Notes: generated by a model not told the origin, from the letters alone. A stretch of DNA of 16,791 bases from Candidatus Altimarinota bacterium (GCA_020631575.1 JAHDGX010000022.1:1-16791); one strand, 5' to 3'; positions 1-9,754 are shown, counted from the stretch's first letter. Made by a program: numbers and translations.

Positions 1-1067
1 AGATACTTCGTAGAGTTAGTTCCGATTTTTGCAAGCTTACGAGCCATTTTGCGTATTTCAGTTTTGTCTCTCGATTCGCAGAAACATATATGATATACTG
101 ATTTTCACTTTTCTGCTATGAAATCAAATTCAAATCTTCCGTTGAGACCTCAAGAAACTTTGTATCAGTTTTGCCCGAGTTCAATATAAAGAAGATTTTT
201 TTGGAGGAGGGAAGTGTTATTTTCGAAACTTTTTCTTATTCCAGCATCCCCAAAATAATACTGCAGCTTACTTGATATATGTTTTTGGGCTTTTAAGTCG
301 TAGAGATAGCACTTTGAGATGAGTTTTGTATTTGTAGCTGCTGCAAGATAGTCTATGAGTGTGAGATGAGATATATCTATATTATGTACTTGTAGGTCTC
401 TATGGAGTTCGCGAACTGAAGTAAACTTGTTACTGTAAGCCAGATATCCTATGAGCTTATAAAATAAACTCACATTTTTGATTCCATAGGATTCTACGAC
501 ATCAATCATGATAATATCATTCTTGAGTGCTCAGAGTACAAAGTCTTTGTAATTATTATCGGGAAGTATTCTTATCTCAGGGATCCCTCAATAGATATTA
601 TTTTCTAACTTTGTGCTGAGTGGAAGAGGGAAGAGCTGGATATCTTTAATCCCTTCTACTTTGATATTATTTCCGACAAGTATGATTTTATATTTTTTTG
701 TATTAATGAGCTGAAGTATAAGTCCCTTTATTCACTCTATATTATTCATGTTTTGTAGAATAATTATTTTAGGAACTCAGTGTGATCGCACATACATGTC
801 GAAAAGAGTAATAAAATCTTCTTTGTTTTGTATAACTCAGAGAGTATCAAGCTCCGCGTTGAAATAAAAGCTTGACTCAATCATGTCAGTTTTTTTGAGG
901 CATTCTGAGATGAGAGATGTTCTCCCTGTATGCCTCAGTCATGATATGCTTGCAATTCATTTTTTGTTGAGCTCTTTTATAAGAGTATCGAGCTGATGAG
1001 TGAATCTTCGAAATGATTTTTTTTGCCTGATATGATACAAATTTTTCTCAATAAGTTCTTGGTACAT
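1..1067 (-). CDS. AAA_14/DUF4143-type ATPase with degenerate Walker motifs, partial at its 3' end
   Basis: The reading frame, with UGA as Gly, runs from ATG at 1067 off the left edge, so the C-terminus is missing. An in-frame TAA lies four codons upstream of the ATG. The layout fits the AAA_14 plus DUF4143 family: a P-loop-like SGLRHTGRTSL near residues 44-54, a strand IIILQNMNNIEG where Walker B is expected, a sensor-1-like IILVGNN, then YGGIPEI and a DUF4143-like FEFDFIAEKGKS near the C-terminus. Two key positions are altered: the P-loop Lys is Arg and the Walker B Asp-Glu is Gln-Asn. About ten UGA codons fall in the frame. Family members are often linked to mobile or defence-like loci, but their roles are poorly known. 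I infer a non-hydrolysing paralogue. It is transcribed divergently from argS. Confidence 0.82.
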
Positions 1068-1104
1068 GTAATATATTTATACTGTAATTATTTTTATTGT
1101 AAAT

Positions 1105-1110
1105 ATTCTA
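1105..1110 (-). promoter_or_regulatory. possible -10 box for the ATPase gene
   Basis: TAGAAT read on the minus strand ends 37 nt before the ATG at 1067. I see no convincing -35 element. The 1068-1256 gap between the two divergent genes holds nothing else I can identify apart from the argS promoter. Confidence 0.3.
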
Positions 1111-1199
1111 TAAAATAATCAAGTTTTATTCTGATTTTAGTATAGTATGTTAATACTATTTTTGTATTTGTATTGCTATTTTGAAAGTTACTTTTTGTC

Positions 1200-1227
1200 T
1201 TGGGATTCGCAGGTATTTCTTTATAAT
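1200..1227 (+). promoter_or_regulatory. argS promoter
   Basis: TTGGGA (1200-1205), a 16-nt spacer and a perfect TATAAT (1222-1227). The predicted transcription start is near 1234, leaving about 23 nt of leader before the GTG at 1257. No ribosome binding site is visible in that leader. Confidence 0.6.
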
Positions 1228-1256
1228 AGGGAAATACTAACAACTAATAGATACAA

Positions 1257-3014
1257 GTGAAACAAGAACTTTCAAATTATTTAAAAACGCTTCTTCAGGA
1301 GGTGTATGATATTTCTGTAGAGGATATAAAACTTGATGCTCCTCCAAAAGCAGATATGTGAGACTTAAGTTTTTGATGTTTTCTCCTCGCGAAAGATCTT
1401 CGAAAATCCCCACAAATTATTGCCGGTGAGTTAAAAGATACTATTGAAAAAGACCTTGATAATAATTCTCTTATAGAAAAAGTAGAGGTAGAGTGAGCAT
1501 ATCTCAATATGTTTTTGGGTAAAAATATCTATGCTTTAGCGCTAGAGAAAATGTTTCAAAAAGGTATTTACTCAGGCCTAAACTGAGACAGTTCTCAAAC
1601 AGTGTATATTGACTACATATGAGCAAATGTTTGAAAGCCACTGCATATAGGACATATGTGTACTCCTACTCAATGACAAGTGCTAATAAACTTATTTAGA
1701 AAATTAGGGTATAATACTATATCTGATTCGCATATAGGAGATTGGGGAATTATTTTTTGAAAGCTTATTGTAGCGTACCAAAAATATGGAGAAGAAAGTA
1801 AGCTTGAAGAAAATGCTGTAGAGCACTTATTTCAACTCTATGTAAAGATATCCGATGATGCAGAAAATAATACGGAGCTAGAGCAAGAATTTCGATCAGC
1901 ATTTAAACTTCTATCAGGATGAGATGAAAATATGAAAAAGACTTGGGCTCAGTTTACAAGGAAGTCTATTGATGCTATGAACGTTCTATTAAATAGATTA
2001 TTTGTATTTCCAGACTATAACATTTGAGAGAGTTTTTATGAGTGACTCTGACTTGCAAAAATGGAGGATTATCCTGATTTAGAGTATTCTATGAAGCAAG
2101 TAGTATCAGAACTCATAGAAAAATGAGTTGCTACAAAAAACGAAGATAGCTCAGTATGAGTTGTATTCCCTGATGAGATGAAAATCCCGTCATGTATACT
2201 TCAAAAACGTGATGGAACACATTGATACCTTGCAAGCGATCTTGCAAGCGTGAAGTATCGTATGGAAAACTGGAATCCAAAGAAGATACTCTATTTTGTA
2301 GACGTACGTCAGCAGCTCCATCTAAAGCAAACTTTTGTTATATCTAAAATGGCATGATGGCTTCAGGACGATACGGAAATAACACACGCACACAACTGAT
2401 TCATATCTCTTAAAGATGGAGCCATGAGTACGCGTAAGTGAAAAATAATAAAACTAGAGGATTTACTAGATCAGGGACATGCGAGAGCTGCAAAGATAAT
2501 TTCTGAAAAGAGGCCAGATATGTCCAAGGACAGCTTATCTCTTCTCGCAGAGACTATATCAATCTGAGCGATAAAGTACTGATATCTAAAAAAGACTCGA
2601 GAATCTGACAGTGTATTTGACTGGGATGAATACATGAGCTTTGAATGAAATAGTGGACCATATATACAGTATGCTTATGTGAGGTCTCAGAAGATACTAT
2701 CATGAACGCAGATAACTCATACTGACCTAAAAAATATGACCTTTGAAAGCGACGAGGAAAAAAGACTTCTTGCTCATATTTTAAACTTCCCTAAAGTTAT
2801 TTCGCAGTTAAGCTCTTCATACCATCCCCACCTGCTTTGTAGTTATGTCTACGAAATGACGAAGTTGTTTTCATCATTTTACGCAAATATCTCAGTTCTC
2901 TCCGAAGAAAACGAAGATTTAAAAAGATCAAGACTCTTACTCATGTACGCTTTTTCTACACTCATTGAAGAAAGCTTTGAAATACTCTGAATTCCTCTTC
3001 CTAAAGAAATGTAA
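1257..3014 (+). CDS. argS: arginyl-tRNA synthetase (ArgRS)
   Basis: A class I aminoacyl-tRNA synthetase that charges tRNA-Arg in the cytosol. It has 585 residues, normal for the family. The N-terminal Add1-like region carries ADMGDLSF. The HIGH box is HIGH at residues 130-133 within GANVGKPLHIGH, followed by the SHIGDWG motif. The KMSKS counterpart is MSTRKG at residues 390-395, the usual ArgRS form. A DALR-like anticodon-binding region with YIQYAYVR follows. About twenty UGA codons occur in frame, including the Gly of MSTRKG and of GDLSFG. The GTG start is chosen because TAG lies three codons upstream and no ATG precedes conserved sequence. It is the first gene of an operon with the methyltransferase, which starts 2 nt after the stop. 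Confidence 0.96.
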
Positions 3015-3016
3015 TT

Positions 3017-3667
3017 ATGTCGGTAGATTATAATAATTTTGCAAAAAGCTTTGCTGAGTCTCGAAAAAATATGAAATGGCCTGAGTTGGAGTATTTTTTT
3101 ACTATACTTTGAGAGGGAAGTATACTCGATCTATGATGTGGAAGTGGCCGATTTATAGAATCTTATAACGAATATTTTTGATATCTTCCTGAAAAATATA
3201 CCTGAGTCGATATGTCGTCTGGTCTTATACAGGAAGGTCAAGCGAGATTCCCCGATCAGCGCTTTTTAGTGTGAGATATGCTCGAGATAGATAAGCTTCT
3301 CATGGAGAGAGCTTACGAAAATATATTTCTTATAGCATCATTTCATCATCTCGATTCACTTGAAAAGCGAGAAAAGATGATGCAGCTTTTGTATAGTAGA
3401 TTACAAGCAGGTTGAAAAATATATATGACAAACTGGGCACTAGATTCAAGTGTAAACTTTGAAAAATACATGGACTCAAGGATCCCTGACTCTTGAAATG
3501 AGTTTGAATCATATGATTATAATATCAAGTTTGGTGATTTTGATAGATATTATCATTGTTTTCATCTCCTAGAATTAGAATATTTAGCAAAAAAGGTATG
3601 ATTCTCATTGATGGAAAATAGACTCTTTGAGTGAGAAAAAAATATAATAACAATACTTCAAAAATAA
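3017..3667 (+). CDS. SAM-dependent methyltransferase, Trm9/methyltransferase-11-like
   Basis: A class I SAM-dependent methyltransferase of 216 residues. Motif I is LDLGCGSGRF near residue 42, an acidic VDMS loop ends strand 2, and FHHLDS near residue 107 is the post-motif region. The N-terminal pattern YNNFAKSF...KNMKWPE resembles Trm9/ALKBH8-type tRNA wobble-uridine methyltransferases, which also have an FHH-like signature. A tRNA substrate would suit its position 2 nt behind argS, but this is inference and other small-molecule targets are possible. Nine in-frame UGA codons are present, including the first Gly of the SAM-binding GCG motif. It ends in TAA with a second TAA three nucleotides later. 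No terminator is evident before the next promoter. Confidence 0.85.
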
Positions 3668-3668
3668 T

Positions 3669-3696
3669 TTTAAATTAAAGCCGAATATGATATAAT
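3669..3696 (+). promoter_or_regulatory. promoter of the (p)ppGpp synthetase gene (extended -10)
   Basis: A perfect extended -10, TGATATAAT (3688-3696), with a weak TTTAAA -35 (3669-3674). Transcription should begin at about 3702-3704, just downstream of the ATG at 3700. This favours the ATG at 3724 as the real start and gives the stringent-response gene its own transcript behind the argS operon. Confidence 0.6.
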
Positions 3697-3723
3697 AAAA
3701 TGTATTATATTTCTTCGACTTTT

Positions 3724-5949
3724 ATGGAAAAAACTTATGAGGAGTACATCAGCGAAATAGATGCACAGGTCGAGAAAATCATAGAGCGCGCAAGCTCGTA
3801 TATGCTAGACCTTGATGATAAGGTGATTCATGAAAAGATATTCCAATCGTATGAATTTGCAAAAGATGCTCATAAGTCAGAAAAACGGCTTTCATGAGAG
3901 CCATATATTTCACACCCTGTAGCTGCTACAGAGATTTTACTATGACTTTCTCCTGATATTTCTACGATTCAGGCATGTTTTATGCATGATGTTATTGAGG
4001 ATACAGACTTTACCTATGAAGATATAGAGGAAATCTTTGGTCATGACGTTGCAGAGCTGTGTAACGGGATGTCGAAGCTTGAAAAGGTAAAATATAGATG
4101 AGAAGAGCGAGCAATCGGAAGTCTCAGGAAGATGTTTATCGCAATGGCAGATGATATCAGAGTTATATTTATCAAGCTCTCGGATCGTCAGCATAATATG
4201 GAGACTCTGCTTAATCACCCAAAACCAGAGAAAAGAGAGAGAATAGCGCTCGAAACTCTTAATATATATGCTCCTATAGCTTGAAGACTTGGTTTATATA
4301 ATATAAAAAGCTCTCTTGAGGAGGAGTGTTTTAAGATTCTCCATCCACAAGAATACAAAGATCTACTTGTTGATCTCAAGGATCTTTCTGCTACGAGAAA
4401 AGAGTTCCAAAACTCTGCAATACTCGAAATGCAGAAGCTCCTTAATGGTATAGATATAGCTCATAGAGTAGACTTTAGAATTAAGTCTCCGTACTCTATT
4501 TATAAAAAGATGCAGAGAAAGGGGATAGAAAATGCAAAAGATCTCTATGATATTTATGGAATACGAATAGTGGTTCCTAGTGTTGCGGACTGTTATAGAG
4601 TGCTGTGAGAAATCCATAGTAAGTGGCATACACTCCCATATAGGTTTAAAGATTATATAGCACTTCCTAAACCCAATGGATATCAGAGTCTTCATACAAC
4701 GATAGTTTGATTCCTTAAAAATTTCACGAAGCAACCTACTGAATTGCAGATACGAACCGAAGAAATGCATAAAAGAGCAGAAATCTGAGTTGCAGCTCAT
4801 TTTGAGTATAAAGAGTCATGAAGTAAAATTGCGACAGAAATTGACTGGGTAAGTGATCTCAAAGAAGCTGTTGATAAGGTGTGAAATGGAGATCTTATCC
4901 AATCACTAAAGATCGATACATTTAAAAATAGGATTTTCGTGTTTACACCAAATGGAGATTTAATAAATCTTCCTACAGGGTCTACTCCTATAGATTTTGC
5001 CTATCATGTGCATACTGATTTATGAAATCATATCACTATTGCAAAAGTAAATGGTTCAGTTCATCCTCTTGATAAAGAGTTAAAAAACGGAGATATAATC
5101 GATGTTACGATTGATAAAAATAGAAAACCAAGTCCATTTTGGCTCGGCTATGTGAAGACGATTAAAGCAAAAAATAATATCAAAGCCTACTTGAGAAAAT
5201 GAGATAAAGATACTCACAGAGATAGAGGGAAAGAGATTATTAATAAATATCTTGAAAAGGCCTGACAAGCAACCCTTGATAAGGATCTCACAGTCATGAA
5301 AGTTATTGATGGAAGAGAGCTTAATGTAGAGGAGCGATTACAATTACTAGAACAAGTTTGAAACTTTTCTATTACCCCTCCATCTCTTATTCGTAGAATA
5401 CTTAAAGCTCAGAATGTACACTACGTAAAAAACAAGAGTAATAAGGACGTAGAAGAGTGAAAGATAGTAATAAGTGATACGGCTATAAAAAAAGAGATTG
5501 TTATAGGGTGAGAAGAAAATATCCCATACAAAACATGTAAAACATGTTGCAAATGATGAATACCAGATCAACTTGTTGCGCACATCAATTCTCGTTGACA
5601 TTTCACACTTCATAAAAGAAACTGTAAAATTCTATGAGGAGTAAATAGGGAAAGACTCATGAACGCGTATGTAAAATGAGAAGAATCTTTAAGTCTTTTC
5701 CGCATATCTATGACGCTTGAAAATAAAATAGGGATGATAAAAACAATCTCAGAGACCCTGTATGCTATGGAAATAAATATTGATGAACTTCATACAAAAA
5801 AAATAAGTCAGCATGAAACAAAACTGACTTTGGCAATTGAGATAAATGATTACGAGTACTTAGTGGTGGATAGATTTATGGAGCGAGTTATTTTCTTACT
5901 CTGAAAATCTCTTGTTTCGTATGAACTCGAAGAAATAAGGTGCCAATAA
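3724..5949 (+). CDS. rel: bifunctional (p)ppGpp synthetase/hydrolase, RelA/SpoT (Rel) family
   Basis: A long RSH protein of 741 residues that makes and degrades (p)ppGpp in the stringent response. Order: HD hydrolase domain with SHPV (His64), HDVIEDT (His88, Asp89, Glu92-Asp93) and KLSDRQHN (Asp154), all intact; synthetase domain with RIKSPYSIYKKM, DIYGIRIVV, PKPNGYQSLHTT and ELQIRT..MHKRAEIGVAAH; TGS domain; a Cys-rich region with CKTCC and HKRNC; and a C-terminal ACT domain. Both catalytic halves look functional. The start at 3724 is preferred because the -10 box ends only 3 nt before the in-frame ATG at 3700. The 3700 start would add eight residues. Many UGA-Gly codons interrupt the frame under the standard code. 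A two-way terminator follows immediately. Confidence 0.95.
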
Positions 5950-5980
5950 AAAACTCCTCAAAATTGAGGAGTTTTTTATT
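5949..5980. terminator. two-way terminator between rel and rpsO
   Basis: Stem ACTCCTCAA (5953-5961) pairs with TTGAGGAGT (5964-5972). It is flanked by an A run on the left and a T run on the right, so it can terminate transcripts from either strand. It sits between the convergent stops at 5947-5949 and 5983-5985. Confidence 0.85.
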
Positions 5981-5982
5981 TT

Positions 5983-6252
5983 TTATTTTCTGATTTCTAG
6001 AGCAGAAATAACTTCTTCATACTTTGCTGCATCTTTTCTTTTAAGATATGCAAGCATTTTTCTTCTTTTTGCAACCATCATCATAATTCATCTTCTTGAA
6101 TGGTTATCTTTTTTATGTTCCCCAAGATGTTCTTTCAAATTTTCAATTTTTGCTGTAAGGATTGCGATTTGAACTTCTGCAGATCCAGTATCACCTTTCC
6201 CTTTTGCAAATTTTTTAATAATTCCTTCTTTGTCCTTTTTTGTAACAGTCAT
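5983..6252 (-). CDS. rpsO: 30S ribosomal protein S15
   Basis: A protein of 89 residues, the standard S15 length. It binds 16S rRNA in the central domain of the 30S subunit. Recognisable parts are TGSAEVQIA, the region HLGEHKKDNHSRRG, VAKRRKMLAYL and the C-terminal ALEIRK. UGA supplies the Gly after HSRR, where the family has a conserved HSRRGL. Three Met residues follow this motif where other S15 proteins usually have Leu/Lys, a small oddity. It stands alone, convergent with rel. The ATG start has no Shine-Dalgarno sequence. Confidence 0.96.
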
Positions 6253-6269
6253 GTTAGTATTTTTTAATA

Positions 6270-6275
6270 AATATA
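6270..6275 (-). promoter_or_regulatory. possible rpsO -10 box
   Basis: TATATT on the minus strand ends 17 nt before the rpsO ATG. The surroundings are very AT-rich and no clear -35 is seen, so this is tentative. Confidence 0.3.
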
Positions 6276-6390
6276 ATGTAATAAACCAGAAAAATACGCT
6301 CGTAAATTACTAGAAAATGATTATAGGAAAAAAATACTGGATTGCAAAGGATAATACCCTGTATTTTTACTTCCATATATTTAAAAAATC

Positions 6391-6419
6391 TGTACAATTT
6401 TCCTAGTTTTTAGTATAAA
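6391..6419 (+). promoter_or_regulatory. probable promoter region of the penicillin-binding protein gene
   Basis: Two -10-like boxes occur: TACAAT (6393-6398), 24 nt before the ATG, and TATAAA (6414-6419), 3 nt before it. The first matches the spacing of the other promoters in this window. The second would start transcription at or beyond the ATG unless the gene begins further in. Confidence 0.4.
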
Positions 6420-6422
6420 AGT

Positions 6423-8744
6423 ATGAACCCAAGAAAGACATCTCAATCTAATATATTTTTACAAATCTTTGATAGGTATCCAAGAGAGTATTTTGTAGCT
6501 GCATTTTTTCTGATTTTTTACTTTGCTATCATTTGGGAAACTTTTTCCTACACCGTCCTCAATCATGACTTTTATAAAAATTTAGCTTACAAACAGCAAG
6601 TATGAGAAGTAGAAATTCCTGTTACAAGGGGGACTATATATTCTCTTGCTAATAGTAGCATGAAGCAGGGAACAGTTATATCAACCTCGGTTGATCTTAA
6701 TGATATAGCTATTGACCCACAAATAGAGTGAGACAAGTGAAAACTTGCAACTTTCCTCACAGATATACTATATAAGGAGATGTGCTATTTAAAAGATTAC
6801 TCAGATTGTTATAGTGATCTATTAAGATTTTTGAGAGTTTTAGAGATTTCAGATTTTCAAACTTCAGAAGCATTCTTAAAAGAAAAAATAAGAGAGAAAA
6901 TTACAGAAAAAATCTCTAAAACAAGAGTTACAAGTGTAAGAGTAAAAGAGAGTCTCTCTCCTGAAGATGAATTAGAAATCATATCTTGGAATCTCCCAGG
7001 AGTATATGCAAGCGTGAACGGACTTTATGTAAATCCAGAAGAGCTTGTGAATCCAGAGATTTACGTCGAGAAATATATATCACTTTTTGGTTGATCAGAA
7101 GATTCTGTTTTATTTCAGGTGAGGAAAAGAGACCTGAGATATGTACCAATATACCCAAAATTATCACTTCTAATTTCTGACGAGATTTCACAATACATAC
7201 AAGATGAGAGAAGGGCAATTTCTGAGTGAATAATAGACCCATCAGAGAGTATTTATCGTTTTATTATACTTTCTCCACATGCCCAAAGAATTTATCCTGA
7301 AAGAAAAATAGGATCTCAAATAATTGGTTTTTTAGATAATGCTTGAAAGGGACATTATGGCCTTGAATGATACTATGATGATATTTTAAAGTGAAATCCA
7401 TGAGAGCTTGTTAGAAAAAAAGACATTAAGGGGCGAAGTATTGATCCAATATCATTTTGAAAAGAAAATATAGATGCTCTAGAGTGAGTAGATATTAAGA
7501 CAACAATAGATAGAAATATTCAGCGTAAAGTTGAAAAAATACTTGAAGAGTGAGTAAGAAAATACAGAGCAAATAAAGGTACTGTTGTTGTTCTAGAACC
7601 AAAGACATGAAGAGTTTTATCACTTGCAAACTACCCAAGTTATGACCCGAACAATCCTTGAGAGGTTTATGAGCTAAAGAAAGTGAATTATAGTGAATAC
7701 CCTAATCCAGAAACAGACCTTTTATGAAAAGGAGTATTTATTGAAGATATAGAAAGATGAGAGCCATTTATATATGATGGAAAGCAAATTTATCTGAGTG
7801 AAGCTACTCGGGAAGATTTTGTGGATTATGAAAAAACCAAGTATATATATAAGAATGAATTTTGAGCAGGAGTATATTCAAATGATGCTATTTCAGGTCT
7901 TTACGAACCAGGGAGTATTATGAAAACAGTAACGGTTGCAGCTGGAATAGATGCATGAGAAATTAAGCCATTTGATTTTTATAATGATGCTTGAAAACTT
8001 ACGATAGATAACTTTACGATTCGAAATGTTGATGATGATTGTCTCGGGTATAACACTTTTCAAAATGCTCTGAATTACTCCTGTAATGTGTGAATGATTC
8101 GTATTGTTCAGAAATTATGAAAAGCCTTAGTACATAAATATTTTGTAGATTTTTGATTTGGAGAGGCTACAGGTATCACGCTTGATGGGGAAGTATCGTC
8201 TAAAATTGAACCCTATGAAAAGTGGTCAACGGCAAAACTTTTAACGAGCTCTTATGGCTTATGAGTGAGTCTCACTCCGCTTCAAATGGCATCTGCCTAC
8301 TCGACTATAGCGAATGGCTGAGTGTATATGAAACCATACATAGTAGAATCTATAGAGTATAGTGATGGGAAAGTGATATCCTACGAACCTCAGGCAGTGA
8401 GAAGGGTATTAAAAGAATCAACAGCTACTTCAGTAGTTAATATGCTTGTTTCTTCTGTTGATGATGGAGTAGCCTGAAACGGAGCAGTAGAGTGATACTC
8501 TATAGCAGGGAAGACAGGAACATCTCAAATAGCTTACAGGTGAAAATATGAGACCTGAGCAGCTTCTACGAACTGATCCTTTGCTTGATTTGCTCCAGCA
8601 GAAGATCCTCAATTTACTATTCTCGTAAAACTTGAAAGACCAAGAACCAGTCAGTATGGTGGTGCTACATCAGCCTACATATTCTCAGAAATTGCGTCAG
8701 AACTACTTGAGTATTACGGTATTCCCAAGAAAAGTCAAAAATAG
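6423..8744 (+). CDS. class B penicillin-binding protein (FtsI/PBP2-like peptidoglycan transpeptidase)
   Basis: A 773-residue membrane-anchored D,D-transpeptidase that cross-links peptidoglycan. One transmembrane segment lies near residues 24-44 (FVAAFFLIFYFAIIW). A dimerisation-type N-terminal module follows, with VTRGTIYS and RIYPERKIGSQIIGF. The transpeptidase domain then has all three catalytic motifs: SIMK (Ser498, Lys501), SCN (Ser553) and KTG (Lys697). SCN replaces the more usual SSN but keeps Ser and Asn. It is rather longer than average for the class, with an insert between residues about 110 and 250. It is a single copy here, so division (FtsI) and elongation (PBP2) roles cannot be separated from the sequence. 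It stops with TAG, and many Gly codons are UGA. Confidence 0.93.
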
Positions 8745-8746
8745 AC

Positions 8747-8774
8747 TTGAATAATACAATAAAAATGCTATAAA
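8747..8774 (+). promoter_or_regulatory. promoter of the orphan gene
   Basis: TTGAAT (8747-8752), 16-nt spacer and TATAAA (8769-8774) preceded by the extended -10 TG (8766-8767). It begins 3 nt after the upstream stop codon. The predicted transcript starts near 8781. Confidence 0.55.
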
Positions 8775-8806
8775 TAATTAAATAGTAATTTGATATTATA
8801 TAAACC

Positions 8807-9361
8807 ATTAAACCAAGATTTCCTAATGTTGTTAAAAGAAATCTAGAGGATTATGATTTAATAGCTGGAGAAAAGTACAAAATAACTGCTTTAGAAGATA
8901 TAGATTTTAGTGAAATATTTTGGTGAGATTTTGATGAAGGTCTAGAAAATAAATGAGACTATGGTGATCATAAAGCAATATGAGAATTGAGTATACCAGC
9001 ATGAGTAAGTATGAATATAGAGTTTCACCGATCACTAGCATTTGTAAAGATATCTGTGATATGAGAATATTCTATTTCAGAGAGAGAAAATAATGATAAG
9101 AGATATTCTAGAATCAAGACCTTACAAGATTGAAAATCTTACCCCCTCATGACGATTAAGTCAAACAATAAAAATTCGAATGGAGTAGATTTTGGGAAAG
9201 ATACTATTAGATCAGATGGTTCTTTTGTGATGGAAGCTTGAAAATTTTGGTCAATTTTTAATCAAATTTGAGCATTTAAAAATGTTGAAATTATTGACTG
9301 AGCAGGAAAAGTTAAATCTCATACAAAGGATCGAGTCTGAAATATAGTAGAAGGTGAATAA
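8807..9361 (+). CDS. unrecognised protein, possible AUU start or 5'-truncated
   Basis: The frame is open from just after TAA at 8801-8803 to TAA at 9359-9361, about 185 codons with no TAA or TAG. It carries ten UGA codons at positions that read naturally as Gly (for example SIPAGVSM and NQIGAFKNV). In such AT-rich DNA this is strong evidence of coding. I do not recognise the family. The product is hydrophilic, with no signal peptide, membrane segment or cysteines that I can see. There is no ATG, GTG or TTG near the 5' end: the first in-frame ATG is at 9011. ATT at 8807 lies 32 nt after a good -10 box, the spacing typical of other genes here. The alternative is a gene that lost its 5' end. Confidence 0.6.
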
Positions 9362-9368
9362 GATACAA

Positions 9369-9400
9369 AAAAAACTGAATCGTAAGATTCAGTTTTTTTA
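9369..9400. terminator. two-way terminator between the orphan gene and the tRNA pair
   Basis: AAAAAACTGAATC (9369-9381) and GATTCAGTTTTTT (9386-9398) form a perfect 13-bp stem around a GTAA loop. A and T runs flank the core, so it serves both the plus-strand gene and the minus-strand tRNA transcript. Confidence 0.88.
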
Positions 9401-9409
9401 ATGTCTTTA

Positions 9410-9498
9410 TGGTGCGGAGGGAGGGACTTGAACCCTCACGAACGTAATTGTTCACACGCCCCTCAAGCGTGCGTGTCTACCAATTTCACCACCACCGC
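9410..9498 (-). tRNA. tRNA-Leu (anticodon GAG), CCA encoded
   Basis: A class II tRNA with a long variable arm (stem GAAC/GTTC). The anticodon stem CACGC/GCGTG encloses the loop TTGAGGG with anticodon GAG at 9462-9464. The T arm is GAGGG-TTCAAGT-CCCTC. The D-loop has TTGGTAGA and the 3' end is A73 followed by a genomic CCA (9410-9412). The acceptor stem GCGGTGG/CCTCCGC has one U-U mismatch at the fifth pair. It is downstream of tRNA-Phe in the same orientation. Confidence 0.96.
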
Positions 9499-9591
9499 AT
9501 TACGAGTAACCACATTGCTGCATCTTCGCTTTCGCTCGATGTAACTTTCTATCCGACTCGCAAGCTCTTCGCATCAGAAACTTAAAAAGAA

Positions 9592-9666
9592 TGGTGCCGA
9601 GGGGCGGATTTGAACCACCGACACAGGGATTTTCAGTCCCCTGCTCTACCCCTGAGCTACCCCGGC
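9592..9666 (-). tRNA. tRNA-Phe (anticodon GAA), CCA encoded
   Basis: A cloverleaf with acceptor GCCGGGG/CCTCGGC (one G-U), D arm GCTC/GAGC and anticodon stem GGGGA/TCCCT around CTGAAAA. The anticodon GAA is at 9632-9634. The T arm is GGTGG-TTCAAAT-CCGCC. The genomic CCA is at 9592-9594. The 93-nt spacer to tRNA-Leu holds no third tRNA that I can fold. Confidence 0.96.
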
Positions 9667-9705
9667 AAGTACACTATTCTTCTTGCTTTTTGATAAAGCT
9701 CACCA

Positions 9706-9733
9706 ATTATATAAAATTTTTAGATTACGCAAA
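9706..9733 (-). promoter_or_regulatory. promoter of the tRNA-Phe/tRNA-Leu transcript
   Basis: A perfect TATAAT on the minus strand (9711 down to 9706), with a weak TTTGCG 16 nt upstream of it. It lies about 40 nt before the 5' end of tRNA-Phe. Confidence 0.5.
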
Positions 9734-9754
9734 CATTTTTTTGTCTTTTTGTGT

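Noticed and set aside
2736..2990. A free-standing 84-residue gene under the standard code
   Set aside because: It is the C-terminal part of ArgRS between two UGA codons; UGA as Gly joins it to the rest of the gene. The same holds for fragments of rel, the penicillin-binding protein, cysS, M48, the K+ channel and metG.
3700..3723. ATG at 3700 as the start of the (p)ppGpp synthetase
   Set aside because: It lies 3 nt after an extended -10 box and so is probably not transcribed; the extra eight residues are not needed for the HD domain.
4363..4800. A 145-residue minus-strand reading frame
   Set aside because: It lies antisense to the synthetase domain of the RelA/SpoT gene, whose conserved motifs are unmistakable on the plus strand.
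9499..9591. A third tRNA or small RNA between tRNA-Leu and tRNA-Phe
   Set aside because: No T-arm, anticodon stem or acceptor pairing could be assembled; it reads as a plain spacer in the tRNA transcript.
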